Shown piece by piece: positions 47,319 through 59,512 of a DNA stretch of 64,000 nt (positions are counted from its first letter, which is position 1; each line of letters begins with the position of its first letter). Made by a program: the position numbers and the translations under genes. The notes beneath the pieces are model-generated. The model was given only the letters and a program-made list of their open reading frames with translations. It ran no database searches and was not told the DNA's origin. This DNA comes from Ostrinia nubilalis (Eukaryota; Arthropoda; Insecta; Lepidoptera; Crambidae): assembly GCF_963855985.1 (NCBI RefSeq), contig NC_087093.1:17685001-17749000 (forward strand), read 5' to 3'.

Positions 47319-50300
47319 TAACTTTAGTGAAGTTTTTTCAGAATCTTTTCAGTATGTACATAAATTGCTTACCAGTTAGGTATATGCTGTTTGTAGCCAT
47401 TAGCCGCAGCCGATGACAAAGTGCTGCCCCCTATTGTGTGACAATCAGCTGTCCGGCGGCAATTACGCGAGTTAACCTCCGCGAGGGGTCACAATCTAAT
47501 CTAATAAGTGCGTCTGCGCGCGCGCACGCCCGACCTCTACAGCTAGATGCAGTTCGGACGTTTGATATGACATATCTAGCGACCAGTTCAACATGTCCAG
47601 ACAATAGTTACTAGATTGGTGAATAAAATATTTCATGCCAAAAGTCACGGTCATTTTACAGTATGTAATTCGAAATTTCAGGATTTGCGCTACAGTAGGT
47701 GTAAAGTACGTATTATGTGTTAAGTAGGTCCTACCTATCCCATGGTACAAGCTTTGCTTATAATTTTCGGGGCTACTTAGATAGCGCAATGTAAAAATGA
47801 CGGTTATTTAATTTGTTATAATAATAATATTAAAAAATAGCTTCAATGTTTTCAAGTAACAACGACGCAAATCATTTAGTATAATGTCATTAACTCAACT
47901 CAAAAACGGACCCCCACAAACTGTAGGAAAACAATTTTTGTCGGTCAATATTCATAATTGAATGATTTTAAACATCACTCATAGCGATTAGTTCGCACCC
48001 TCGTAGGCAGCCTGGCCGAGGGCAGGGGACCACAACATTTGGGTCAGCAAGTACTTGAAAAGATTAGAGACTAAATTCTTTGATCCTTGGATCCAAAAGT
48101 CCTATTTTGGTTTTATTAATTTCGTTGCGAGTCCAATGACAGTTAGAACTGACTTTCCCTAGAAACTACGAGTAACTTAGCCTTCACTGATCTGTTTTTT
48201 TTTGTAAAGTGGTCACGCTGAGTTGACTGGTAGATCGTGAATAAGAGGTGAGAATCTTTCATATTATAGGCATTCAAGACAAGTCTTCATTCCCTAAAAT
48301 GGGCTATGAGTTCTGGCTCGCAGTGTAATATGTACCTACTTGAAACTTTCAAGAGAATTCTAATTTAGTCAGATGTTAGTTTTTCGAACATATCAGTGCC
48401 CGCCTATCAAGCGAAAAGTTGTGGATTCAAGTCCTATTTGAGACAATACAATCATACATAATTTTTCAAAGGAAAAATGAAAAGTACTTATTGGTTGTTT
48501 GCTCTAGTTGCTCGGTCACGAACAGTTCGCCACCCCTGCAGCGTCCAGCCCGCATGTTTCGGCGATTACCGGCGCTCGCCACGCTGACCGATTGCGGCGG
48601 TGGTGACAACAGCATCCGTCCTGCAACTCGATCAAATGGTCACTAATGTAGCCGAAAGTGGTCAAGCTGTAGATGACCCCTAAATATAGCGTTTAAGCTT
48701 CAGCTTAGGATTCTGCCCTCCAACACGAAGTGGTCAAGCTGTAGATGCCCCCTAGATATAGCGGTCAAGCTGTTCAGCTTAGGACTCTGGCCTCTACACG
48801 AAGTGGTCAAGCTGCCTTCAGCTAAGAATTTGTAACATTCGTGACAGATTCGATTTCGCGATCACTTCACGGAGCGAAATAGTGCAGAAGAAAAGCCGAA
48901 GTCATACGATTTCGGTGTTAATAACTGATATGAGTTAGGGGTCGGTTCTAAATTCTGATCAAGTTTATAGTATTGGTCTTCATTTACTGTTTTCATATCC
49001 TTTTCTGCAACGAGCTCGTCTCCGTCATTATAAGACATTTACACCTATGTTATGCCTGGGAAAAGCGCTTGGAAAATGCCTAATCGAATACCACTATATT
49101 CCTACACACAATAATATTATGCATCTCTAAACAATTTAAAATATTCAATCCAATCTAAATAAAAAATAAAATACTAGTTAAAATTATCTTTGAGCTTTTT
49201 ACCCTCTACTACCATATAAAAATAGAGTTTCGACTTTCAAAAGAGATGGTATACGACCCCAAGGTCGAATGCGGCTGGCCGTGGCCTCAACAATTAATAA
49301 CAATCTCTTTCATTACAGCACCGTAAATCTATATTAAAACAACCCTTTTAAAGCTGTAAAATATGGCTTCAAGTGACAAATGTTTAACTGCAAAGTTATT
49401 GGATTTATCGCTTAACTTGATTTCGATTTATTTGTGGTCGGATGACCCTGACTCGTCCAATCTCGTATTATTATATTGACATATTGTAGTACTTACCTAC
49501 CTATTTTAGTTTTTTCCTGAATTACTTGACTTATAACAGTGGTATAATATTTTTTATTTAACAGTAGCAATTTAATGCACGTCCAAATTCACGTCCTCTC
49601 ATTGTTTTCCCTCGTTTTTCAGTGATGAGTGAGACCTCTATAACATCGACAATCGACATGTATCACATCATGATCTTAGAACATTTGGTGGAGATATATC
49701 ATAGGTTCTTTGTTCCTCGTGATGAAAGTGCATACGGTTAGCACAATGGATTGTTAAAATTTTGGTAGTTAGATTAAAATTAGTGCTCTTAATGGAAAAC
49801 GTTCTAGAGCTTTCGTAGCAAGACTTGAGGCAGGCATTTCTCCCATGCACGCGTCTTGGAGTTGCCGTTCGGTTATCAGATAATTTTCTCCCAGCAACAA
49901 TCTCTAATTCCCCATTAAGCCATCCAGGCTGTACAATGGCACAACAGGGCCTCAATGCAGTCTGAGCAGCAATTGACCACAGACTGGCTCATACAATGCC
50001 AGCAATTGGACCGGAATGCGCCCGTATGTTCTGGAGATGTTGTTATAAATATTATTGTGGACTATGTGAGAGCGACGTGCAATATTGATTCAGTTAACGC
50101 TATTGTCAGACGGTTAGAGACGTGAATGGTAAATGGGATATGATTATGACATAATCTAAGGGACCTTTGAAGTGGATTTTGTATTGTAAATATTGAATGC
50201 TAATGTGGGAAAGAAATAACAACGCTTACGAAGTCTTTCTCATTATAAAACTTGTTCTCTTCATCTCTTATACATATTAATATTCTATAATGGTGTTGCA

Positions 50301-53152
50301 ACTTCACCTACTTACACTACTTATTACTCAAAACGAATTTTTTTGCGAAAGCTTTCACATAATCTATTTGACATAATTAATCACATTATCAGAATGAAAT
50401 GACAATACAAACTTCTCTTACATCGGAAATACTTTTTTGCTTTTGCATCAATTTGCTTGATTGCATATATTCAGCACACACTGCAATATAGTCGTAATTA
50501 TTATTGTCTTGGTTGTAAATCTATAAATTCAATAGCTTCCTTCTAAATTGACTAGATGTTGGGAATCATTTGGTGAGGAAGTGGGTAGGTCTCGGAGACA
50601 ACAAGATAATTTGTATTTATCGCGCCCTCCTGCCCTCCCGCATGGCGTTTACCGGAATCACTCAAATATTGTTATGAGTGCTTGAGATAAAGCTAGGGGA
50701 CAGTGCCACAAAATAAGAATTTATTTAATCTACAATACTATTTTTCATGAACTGTTCTATTTGAATTTAAAGATTTCCATGTTTATTTTACGCTAGCATT
50801 GACAACATTCTAACACGTCTTCAAAGCACATTTTACCCTCGCCAAACTCCTAAAGTGAGCAAATCTTGTAATATTACAAATTAAGTTACAGTGTATACTT
50901 TTTTCCTGTGTCCAATAATGACCCAAATATGCAAATGATATCATTTACGAACAGTTCCTAGGTGATAAGTGCTCGTTTATAAAATCTAATCCATTGTTTT
51001 TACATGTAACATCCTTTGTGTCGCTTCATTTATTTGTGTGTTTAGTTCAATCGTGTGCTCCCGGCCTAATCCAATAAACTCCATTGTGTCCACCGTCTTA
51101 CCGTCATTGGTACAAATGGTCCGGGTTTGATTCCAGTTTGGAAACAGCGACAATCGCGCCTGCGCATCCATTAGGCCCATTTTATTATGCGGGATGTTTG
51201 TACGCGTTTACCCCATCCTGGTTCTTATGGGATTGATAATATGTTGATGCTTTTGGGTAAAATGTTTCTCATGGAATTTTATTGTGTCCATTAGATTTAG
51301 TGATTGTAACACAATTGTCCTGATTGTAGTTATTGAAGAATCATATTACTGAATGCTTTGTGCGTTGAAAATGTTTGAAAATCTTTTATTATCGTGGAAA
51401 AGAGTCCAATAGACAAAAGTAAAAAAACATAAGATACAATTTTAGTCCAGTATTGCCTAGATACGTGAATGCATTGGGATAGGGTAAAAAATTCTGACAG
51501 ATAAACTAAGTAAAAATTATAATAAAAAACATCGCAACAATCTAAAGCTCTAACAAAAGCGTAAGGTAGAAGATACTCACTCAATGAATTTGCCATTCTA
51601 ACTACTCGAAATTAACTTACTAAACATTGGTCCCCGCTCCTCTCATTTGCCTAACGACAAAATTAGTGGCGTGGCTGTCGGTAATTGGAGTAATTGCATT
51701 AAGCAGGACGCGGGAAACCCTACCCGGCCACCCAGCGCCACATCATGAATGCTTAGGGAATTGTGGGATACAATAAGAGCTTTTGTAGAGCTAGGGACTT
51801 CTTAGAGGATTATAAGGACATTTAAAGATTGATTTTTGAGGTTAGGGTTTGGTTTCTGCGTTTTTTACAGGTTTAAAGTGTCCTATCTGGGTAGTTAGGA
51901 CTTCCAGGAGAGTCAAAATGTGAGTTTTGATTTTGGTGGTTCCTGGTCAGATTGTTACCTGACTATAATTAACACGATCTGACAAATAAAGATTGCTGGT
52001 TACTGGTTACTTATACTGCAACTGTCAGATGTATCTGTGCAAAATGTATGAAACCAAAAGTTGACAACTATCTTACCGATACGTTCCATAAAGGATATCT
52101 GAAACTTTATCAGGGATCGGTGCAATAGGCCCATGATGTCAATTTAAAGATATACCAAAAAATATAAGGTTATTAATATTACGTCGATTTGGGAAAGGAA
52201 AAAATTATAGCTAGGTACCTATATCTTTAGTGGTTTTAAAGAAAGTCTAACAGTGAACACCTGAGCTTGAGACGTTCAGGAAAGTTCTGAACGTAGATTT
52301 ATGCTCCGACCGACAGTTTATTAGTCGTAATTGTTTCATCAAACCAGCGCTAGGCGTAGGCTCCCTCCGCCGGCTAAGTGCGAGTTTTGTTCGGCGCGGC
52401 GATGTTTACACCCAGCGCCTGCTACTCCTCACCGTTTTGACAGATCATACTCACAAACACGTGCCTTAAACAACACAAGTTTAAAATTACCCAATACAAA
52501 TTTTTAACTCTATAGTTAATAAGTTAGGGTTGAGAATACACTGAGATTCAACGAGTTTCATTCGTCTTTGTCCGAGTAAGACAGCGACTCTACAATCGAT
52601 CTCCGAACGTTGTAAATCTTAAATTGTGTCGAGTAAATTTTTACTGTACGCCGAGAAGAAAAAGGTTGAGAATACAACAGTAACCACAATCATATGTTTT
52701 AATGAAGCTTAAAATCAAAGTAATATAAGTAAAGAGCGTGTGATCCGCAAGATCAAAGGAGTTTTGATCAATCCACTGATGTTCTCCGGAGCGGAAACCA
52801 TCTTGATCGTTGATGAAGAAAAAAAGCGTGAAATATCAGTTACGAACCTGCACCTAGGACTGGTTGGTTGTTTAGAAATATTTGGTTGGATATACTGCTC
52901 CGAGCTGTTTAACACTCGAGTGGGTTCACTCCGATCTGAGACAAAAAGTGACATGACTGACGTCTGTAATTGGCATCGTTTACAAGAAAACTAAGCTAAG
53001 TTTCGACCTTTATCAGGCTTGCGACAAAAAATGACAGCAGCAACTCTATTAAGGTGTTATATTTATTGCCATTTGGTTTAGAAAGAATTCCAAAGTTGCA
53101 GATTCTTTGCTGATAGCTCTACGTGTGTGATTGATTTTGAATTTATCTTCTT
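47319..53152. other. Gene desert, part 7
   Basis: No confident gene in 5.8 kb. SINE remnants lie at about 47716-47800. A minisatellite starts at 48653, after a CpG-rich patch (48520-48640). Opposed frames at 52715-52994 have no recognised domain. TGTTTAC occurs near 52403 in a CpG-richer patch (52340-52440). The rest is AT-rich and featureless to me. Confidence 0.4.
48653..48830. repeat. About 73 bp minisatellite, 2.4 units
   Basis: CGAAGTGGTCAAGCTGTAGA and GCTTAGGACTCTG-type segments repeat from about 48653, 48726 and 48799. Copies differ by several substitutions and small indels. Confidence 0.75.
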
Positions 53153-53252
53153 TTCAGCCAAATGACGTCCACTGCTGGACAAAGGCCTCCCCCAAGGTTT
53201 TCCACAATGAACGGTCCTGCGCTGCCCGCATCCAGGCTCTTCCCGCTTCCCT
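53153..53252 (-). mobile_element. RTE-type LINE 3' fragment
   Basis: TTCAGCCAAATGACGTCCAC, CAAAGGCCTCCCCCAAGG and then CCGCATCCAGGCTCTTCCCG are the reverse complement of the family terminus and part of its coding tail. The minus strand is the sense strand. Confidence 0.75.
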
Positions 53253-53540
53253 TAAGACCACACTTTTGTTTAGGATTTAATCCAGTATTTGCCTGTTCGT
53301 ATAAAATATTAACTTCTTTCGTTGTACACTTCTGTGATTTTTTTATGGGACACAAAAATTTAGGTGTACTTTATATTCCACATACGAGTACAACAAGGAA
53401 TAATTTTGGTTCTCAGGTAGATACTCTTTAATTTCAAATAGGCTCCAAATAATAGCTTTCAAGTTCCAATTAGTTACAATAGAAGTATTAAATTATTTAA
53501 CAGTTACCTCCAAATTGTGGTCTACATTTGATTGATGTGA

Positions 53541-53723
53541 ATGTTAAAGTATCAAGATCGTTTTGCGCATGAGTGGGCCGCGTTTGAAGCTGCCGCTGTT
53601 TACAGGCTGTTTGCTATTAAACAAACCCACTCACCAAACACCGCGGAATTGATCGTGAAGGATTACTGGTACCGGCTGACGAGGAACCATAAGGAAAGAT
53701 GTTTTTTGAATACAGCTCAGAAA
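53541..53723 (+). CDS. Candidate exon with HMG-box-like helix pattern
   Basis: From the ATG at 53541, 61 codons run to CAGAAA|GTAAGG, a strong splice donor exactly at a codon boundary. The peptide includes KYQDRFAHEWAAFEAAAVYR, SPNTAELIVKDYWYRL and NHKERCFLNTAQK. The spacing of Trp, Leu, Lys and Phe in VKDYWYRLTRNHKERCFLNT loosely resembles the third helix of an HMG box, but the match is weak. No downstream exon was identified and the frame closes within 35 codons if read through. It could be the first exon of a small gene, a pseudogene fragment or chance. Confidence 0.3.
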
Positions 53724-54154
53724 GTAAGGAAAATAATTAGCAAATGTTTGTTTCTGTTTTCTTTTAACAAAGTATGTTATTTCTGTCTTCCTTCTGCAGA
53801 ACTTGACCTATTTTTATTACTTACATGATTTGGGAATAAAATCATAACTTTTTGCACATAAATGGTAATAGTTCTTAGTAGTTGGCGTTTAATTTAAAGC
53901 TTAATTCGTTGTATGATCAAAATTAGGGAAACTATTTTCATAAATGGACAAAACCGCGTATAAATATATGTAGATCAGAACGAAGATAGATCGTTTAAAT
54001 AACAGGTAGTGCGCATTTGTGCAGAATGCCCTGAACTGGAAAACTAAAAGCAATGAAATTTCCTTGTCTTTAAGTAAAATCAACTTTAGCATGCATCTTG
54101 TCTGTAAGAAAATTAATCCAAATTAAAGTATGAGTGCGAGCTCGAGTATTTCAG

Positions 54155-54395
54155 GCAGCGAGAAGGTCAAAAGATACTTATGGAGAGACATGGAAAGGTG
54201 CATTCTGAGATTTCTAGCAGGCCAGAGATGGTAACTAGTTAGTATTACACCGTAGTTTGCCCACCCCTGCGCGAGCATTTGCGAGTGTTCAGTCAGGGAG
54301 ACTGTCAAAAGACACAAAGGCATGCAAAGGTGCATTCTGAAATTTCTAGACGGCTAGAGATAGTCATAGGGCCATAGTTTAGCCACCCCTGCTCC
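54155..54395. repeat. Diverged direct repeat, 133 bp spacing
   Basis: AGAAGGTCAAAAGATACTTA ... AAGGTGCATTCTGAGATTTC recurs as GACTGTCAAAAGACACAAAG ... AAGGTGCATTCTGAAATTTC, and both units end near GCCCACCCCTGC / AGCCACCCCTGC. No coding content recognised. Confidence 0.65.
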
Positions 54396-54479
54396 AAATC
54401 TTGCTACAAGTAGGTCGTCCATGTCCGGTTTTCGGCGTCTGCGCACATTTGCGCGGCGCGTTTGCGTGCGCGCTGATGG

Positions 54480-55080
54480 CGATATTGTATGTAAACACGC
54501 GGTTCAGATCTTACAGGAGGATGTTGGTCCAAGCCATGGGCGTCTGACTGGAATTGATCCTGAAAAAAAAAAGCAACAAAATGATTAGATTCATTCGACT
54601 ATTTTTACGTAGTAGGTAGTCCGAAAACCCTTATGGAAATGTGTCTAACTCCATGATGAGAAATTGGTGCGACATCAAGTTTCAACTTTTATATTTCTCC
54701 ACTTAAGGCATTTCTTCTTCGCAATGAATCTGTAACAACTTGAACCATTATTTCCAGATCGTGTCTAAATATTCAAAGTTTGTGTATTTGGAGAATTAGG
54801 AGTTCTAGAGCTTAATTTTGCGACGTTGTATCAGACTGGGTTGTTGTCACTTAAGTGATTGTCTAATTGCAAAATTGGACTTCTTTTCGTCAAGATGACA
54901 GGAGGGTAGATAAACAGCTAAGCTAGCATTAGCCGCTGTGAGTTCACGCCGCGACCCCCGGCGGATCATGCTTTGAAGTGCTCTCGCTGTGTTTACGCGC
55001 TGTTTGTTTATTTTCATATTCGCGGTGGCCGCTTATGAACTCGCCGCCGCGAGATTTACTAACAGCACTCAGGAGGTATT
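54480..55080. promoter_or_regulatory. Candidate enhancer with forkhead motifs
   Basis: A CpG-richer patch in the desert contains GTAAACA (54491-54497), TGTTTAC (54990-54996) and TGTTTGTTTA (55001-55010). These fit the forkhead core consensus. The clustering about 18.5 kb downstream of sloppy-paired is suggestive only. Confidence 0.2.
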
Positions 55081-57211
55081 TGGTTATTTGCTAGAAAAAC
55101 TTAAGATTCGTTTTGGAACTCATTCACAGATGTGTTGATCAAAATTTTGTAGTACAACTTTGTGTTTCAGGGTGGATTTTTATTGGCTCAGTTCAAGTGG
55201 CAAACGGAACGGAAAATGTATGTCAATCGAAGACGTTAAATTCAGGCCAGAATAACAAGAACTGTCATCAAGTCGTAATTTCATGACTAACTTTACAGTG
55301 TACGAGTAATTACTAATTAACGATGCTTGAAGCTTCTGAAGCTTTGATTACAGGCCAGCGCTAGATATTACATGATTGCGACATTTGCGACATGATAGAT
55401 CGTAGTGGTAGTTAATATGTCACACAATTGAAGCACATTCATTTAATGCAAGACCGACTTGACATATTGTTTGGGAAATTCACTGAAAATTAATACTACG
55501 CGGACTATCGGTCTTTCATTAAAAATTAAAATTCTTTAATGAACATCAAGATAAATTATAATAAGGTAGCCCTAAGGGGGGCTCTTTACATGTCTTTTAC
55601 GCAAACGCAAAAGAAGAAATGGAAGTGTTATTAAACTAGTATTAAATCTGGTTACAGTCCAAAACCTTTCTTCCCATATAAATGCCATTTCCCCGCGCTG
55701 CGTGCATAACTAACTAACGTATAAACTGTCAAAACGGGACGCACAAAAAGCGGAATTTGAATCGTCAGCTGCACTTGTAAACTTGTAATTTTATTAATAA
55801 ATTCCGGATTATGGAAATGCACCACTTACGGCTTCTTACTAAGGCCGGACGACGTCCATACGGAAATATTGTATCGGGAATTAATTCGCGTAAAACCTTA
55901 CAAATAATAAGCCGATCGAATTAGTTACGAAGAGATTAATTATTATGAGTCATTGGGAAGACTTATAAAGACAATGCGTAAGTAAATCATGGTATCAATA
56001 TTACTTGCTTACGTCAATGTTCACGTATTCATACATCCTAAAACTTCAAGCCGCGTGAAGACAAAGTCGAAATCGCGTTAATAATGAATATACCTACATA
56101 ATGGTCTTTGGACTGACTCTATTATATACCTTGATCAAAATATTGGAGGAGATTATATCTCTATAGAAATAAGTTCAGATGTAGGTGTATGGCTGACTTT
56201 CTCAACGTTGCCTAAGTTTGTGTAAATCTTTGATCTATCCAACAAATAAATATGCTCTAACCATATTTCCATACTGTATAACCAAACGCAAAAATCAAAG
56301 CTCGATTTTTATACAATCACATAAAACCGAACGCAATTGTACAAAAACAAGTCGTTTCCCGCGCGATGGCGCGTAACTGTCAATCGGCGCGTGACGTATG
56401 ATGTATGCTTCCCACCTTCAAAGGCGAGGATGCGCGTGCGTTTACGATTTGTATGGGTTTGATGATACATATTTTATTTAACTTGGCAATGCAATTACTA
56501 AGGTTTTCACGCTTTTAGTATCATAATGTTTATTGACAGTTCGAGCCCTAGATTAGTGGGCAATGGGATATTGGTAACATATCAGGCATTATAACGGCAT
56601 AGAGGGACATCGGAACAGTCAGTCTAAGTTACTGATATGTACTATAACTGTCCAGTAAGTGTCCAGACTTACTTGCAATTCACACCTTGCCAAGTTATCG
56701 TGTTGGGAGAATCTAACTAAAGCAAACATGAAAAACTATCGATATTGATAGAGTCCATAATTTTAACTTTGCTTACTCTTTCCTGCGACACTGGCCCATT
56801 TATTGTCCCGAAGCAGTGGTAGGGTTAATACTGGGACGTGTAAAAGTGCTTTTTAAAAGCCTATTTGCAAAAATAAATGAGTTTTATGAGCAGAAAAGAG
56901 TAAGCGAGTCTTTTGTACTGGCACCAGGTGTAATGTAAACAAATGTAGATATGAAGTAATATTTTTATCTTATGATTTGAGTATCTGGCTTCATATTCCC
57001 AATTGGAATCTCACCTCAATACCACCACGAAGCAAAGTAATGTGATGACCCATTCCGTAAACAAGCAGTGGCCGGATATTTGTGTGTAATGAAATAGTTA
57101 CAGGAAGTGGCGGCGCCTTTGATTCGCTTTGTTTTGGTTACAATATAATAATAGATGGAGTCGATCGATTGCTTTCATGTCAGAGTGATTCTTAGCTTTC
57201 CACGAAATATT
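55081..57211. other. Gene desert, part 8
   Basis: No gene recognised. A copy of the dispersed tail family lies at about 56776-56893 (GACACTGGCCCATTTATTGT, GAAGCAGTGGTAGGG, GTAAAAGTGC), ending AATAAATGAGTTTTATGAG. Confidence 0.45.
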
Positions 57212-59001
57212 TTAACCCTTCATTCGACGGAATTTTTTTTTAGTTAAATTTATAAAACAGTTACTGATTTCGTTTCTTATCTTGTCTAGGACCCCAGAAA
57301 AAACTGAAAAACCTATGTCCAGTATACTGGACGTTGCCAAGTTCATAAGAAAGTGACGCTCTCCAACCATGTCCAGTATACTTCCCGTTGTCGAAGAGAC
57401 AGAAAAAAGAAACAAGTGGTTCCGTTATAAAATATTGATTATCATCATCATAATTTCAGCTTTATGACGTCCACTAATGAACATTGTCCTCCCCCAATGA
57501 TTATCAGGTTGGCAAGTGGGCTTAAAGTGGGCAACAACCGGCCAATCTTTTAGTCACTCTGTATCCTGCGCCTTCCTGCTACCTTTATGGGTTTATCTGT
57601 CCACCTTGTGAGTGGACCTCCCACGCAGCGATTGTCGGCACGTTGCCTCCATACTAGAACCTTGCTGTAGCCATCAGCCATCAGTTCTGCGTGATGTGCG
57701 CCTTGCCCATTGCCACTTCAGCATGCTAATCCATAATGTTATATCAGTGATTTTAGTTCTTTTAAGGATCTTCTCATTAGATGTCGCACAGAAACACCAA
57801 GCACAGCCCTCTCCATGTCATGCTGTGATATAGAGAGGGCTTATTGTGAGAAGTAACCATTTAGTAGGTACCATTATGTGATTACTGGGAACACACTTGG
57901 ACCTGTTGCTGATTTCTTCTCCTGCACTTGGACCGCCATCAAGGTGGCGTTTTGTGCAAGCACTGCAGCACCAAGGGTCAATACGGAAGCTCTCTGGAAA
58001 GACTACAGCACTGCTCAAGCTTCAATCAAATCGAAAGCCTCCTCATAGTCCACGTACGCCAAGCGTTATGGCAAGTAATACTCTTTGGTCTTCTGTATAA
58101 CCCTGCCGCAGTGTATGGATGTGGTTTATGGTTACAAAGACTTCTCGGACACCGGCATGTAATAACCCTCGCATAAAAACTTGTAGATATGGCTCGGAAG
58201 CGTGATGGGACTATAATTCTTCAGTAAGGTGTTATCCCCTTTCTTGAATAAGGGTACCACAACGCTTCTGGTCCATGCCTCTGGCATTATTCCCTCGAGT
58301 AAGACAAAGTTAAAGATTTAGCTGTCTATATTCATGTGCTCTATGCAAGAACTGATGGAAAAGCAGGCTGAGAAGAACAATTTTCTCATAAAAACCAGTA
58401 TCTATATGAAAAGGAGTAGTGTTAGGCGGCACCAATGCTACTAAGGCTTGTTTTTTAGAGTTGATACTCTGAAAAACGGTACATAGTGAGGCAGAAAACA
58501 TTTTATGTGTGGATCCCTAAAATATTATTATCAAAACCCACAAAAGTTAATTTTCTAACAATTTGGCAACGGGAAGAATACTGGACATAGTATTTAGCAG
58601 TTACTTTACTAGTAATTCGACGACGGGAAGTATACTGGACATGCAAGTTATAGGTGTCGTAAAACGAAAACAAAACTCTGTATGACAGTAAATACATTGT
58701 AAGTAGCTTCGCAGGTATCCTATCTATAGTTTTTAATAATATTACAAGAGTATTAAGCCGTAAAATAATGAATAAAATGCAATTTACCGAGAGCCCGCAC
58801 AGCGGGCCCTTCCTCTCCGTCATATTATTGGAGATTGCTCACGTCTCATCGATATTGGTGCCTTGCTGATTTTTGACAGCATAGTTAGATAGTTCAGGGA
58901 GCAAATAAACACCTTGAGTTCAAGATATACGGTCATTTTTTTACGGAGATTTATTTTCGTTCAATGGGAAGTATATCGCACGTCGTCGAATTAAGGGTTA
59001 A
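57212..59001. mobile_element. piggyBac-like element with subterminal repeats
   Basis: TTAA at 57212-57215 and 58998-59001 flanks ends CCCTT and AAGGG. Just inside, TTCGACG (left) and CGTCGAA (right) pair. Subterminal copies of a GTCCAGTATACTTCCCGTTG-type motif lie at about 57310 and 57370. Inverted copies (GGGAAGTATACTGGACAT) lie at about 58570 and 58627. The pattern fits a piggyBac-like transposon of 1.8 kb without its own transposase. An RTE-type LINE relic occupies the interior. Confidence 0.65.
57450..58295 (-). pseudogene. RTE-type LINE reverse transcriptase relic
   Basis: On the minus strand, broken frames read EAWTRSVVVPLFKKGDNTLL, then YRPI-like LPSHIYKF and LAYVDYEEAFDLIEA. These are conserved reverse-transcriptase blocks of RTE-like LINEs (the polymerase core FVDYEKAFD). 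The plus-strand 5' part, ATCATCATCATAATTTCAGC and TATGACGTCC, is the LINE 3' end. Several stops and frameshifts are present, and internal parts are missing. It lies inside the piggyBac-like element. Confidence 0.75.
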
Positions 59002-59184
59002 AGCTGTTAAAATGTTGCGCAGATCTCAAAGATAATGGCTTCTGTGATGAACAGATGGGATGGATCGAATGTCATCAGTTTTCTCACAATGCTTCCTCTT
59101 TCAAAGTCACATATAAATACGGTTTTCAGGCATTAGTTTTGATGTTTTTTTGCGTAATAGCTCCTAAAACTATTTTTAAGGCAA

Positions 59185-59512
59185 GATATTTGACCGCAAT
59201 CGCACCTGATGTTAATTAAATAGTCTAGAAAGGTACATATCTGCCCTGTAAATGCCTATTCTCTCTCGCCTTGAAAAAGCAAGGATTATAGAGGTAGAGT
59301 TCGGGAAAGATAGCAGCAGGCAGCGAATTCAAGTCCCTAGCTGTTCGCATTATAAAAGAGTTATCGAAACGCTTGTGCGAGCTGGTAGAATGTCGACAAT
59401 GTAGGGATGGGAGCCAATCTGCGTCTGGTTCCCCAGTGAAACGGAATGGAGTTGGTGGAATTAGGTCGTATAATATCTTCGCACATTCTCCAAAGTGTAG
59501 CGTGTAGCTAAA
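59185..59512 (-). pseudogene. LINE C-terminal relic, jockey/CR1-like
   Basis: On the minus strand an open frame of about 95 codons ending at TAG (59225-59227) reads CAKILYDLIPPTPFRFTGEP, then HKRFDNSFIMRTARDLNSLP and AAIFPELYLYNPCFFKAREN. The R-T-A-R-x-x-N-x-L-P and F-P plus F-F-K pattern is the C-terminus of many non-LTR reverse transcriptases. The 3' flank holds CATCAGGTGCGATTGCGGTC, a typical 3' end of such elements. Only this tail survives, but it is free of stops. It is unrelated to the RTE-like copies. Confidence 0.75.

Noticed and set aside
52715..52994. Opposed frames of 79 and 84 codons
   Set aside because: No splice borders, no known domain, and the plus frame starts at GTG rather than ATG.
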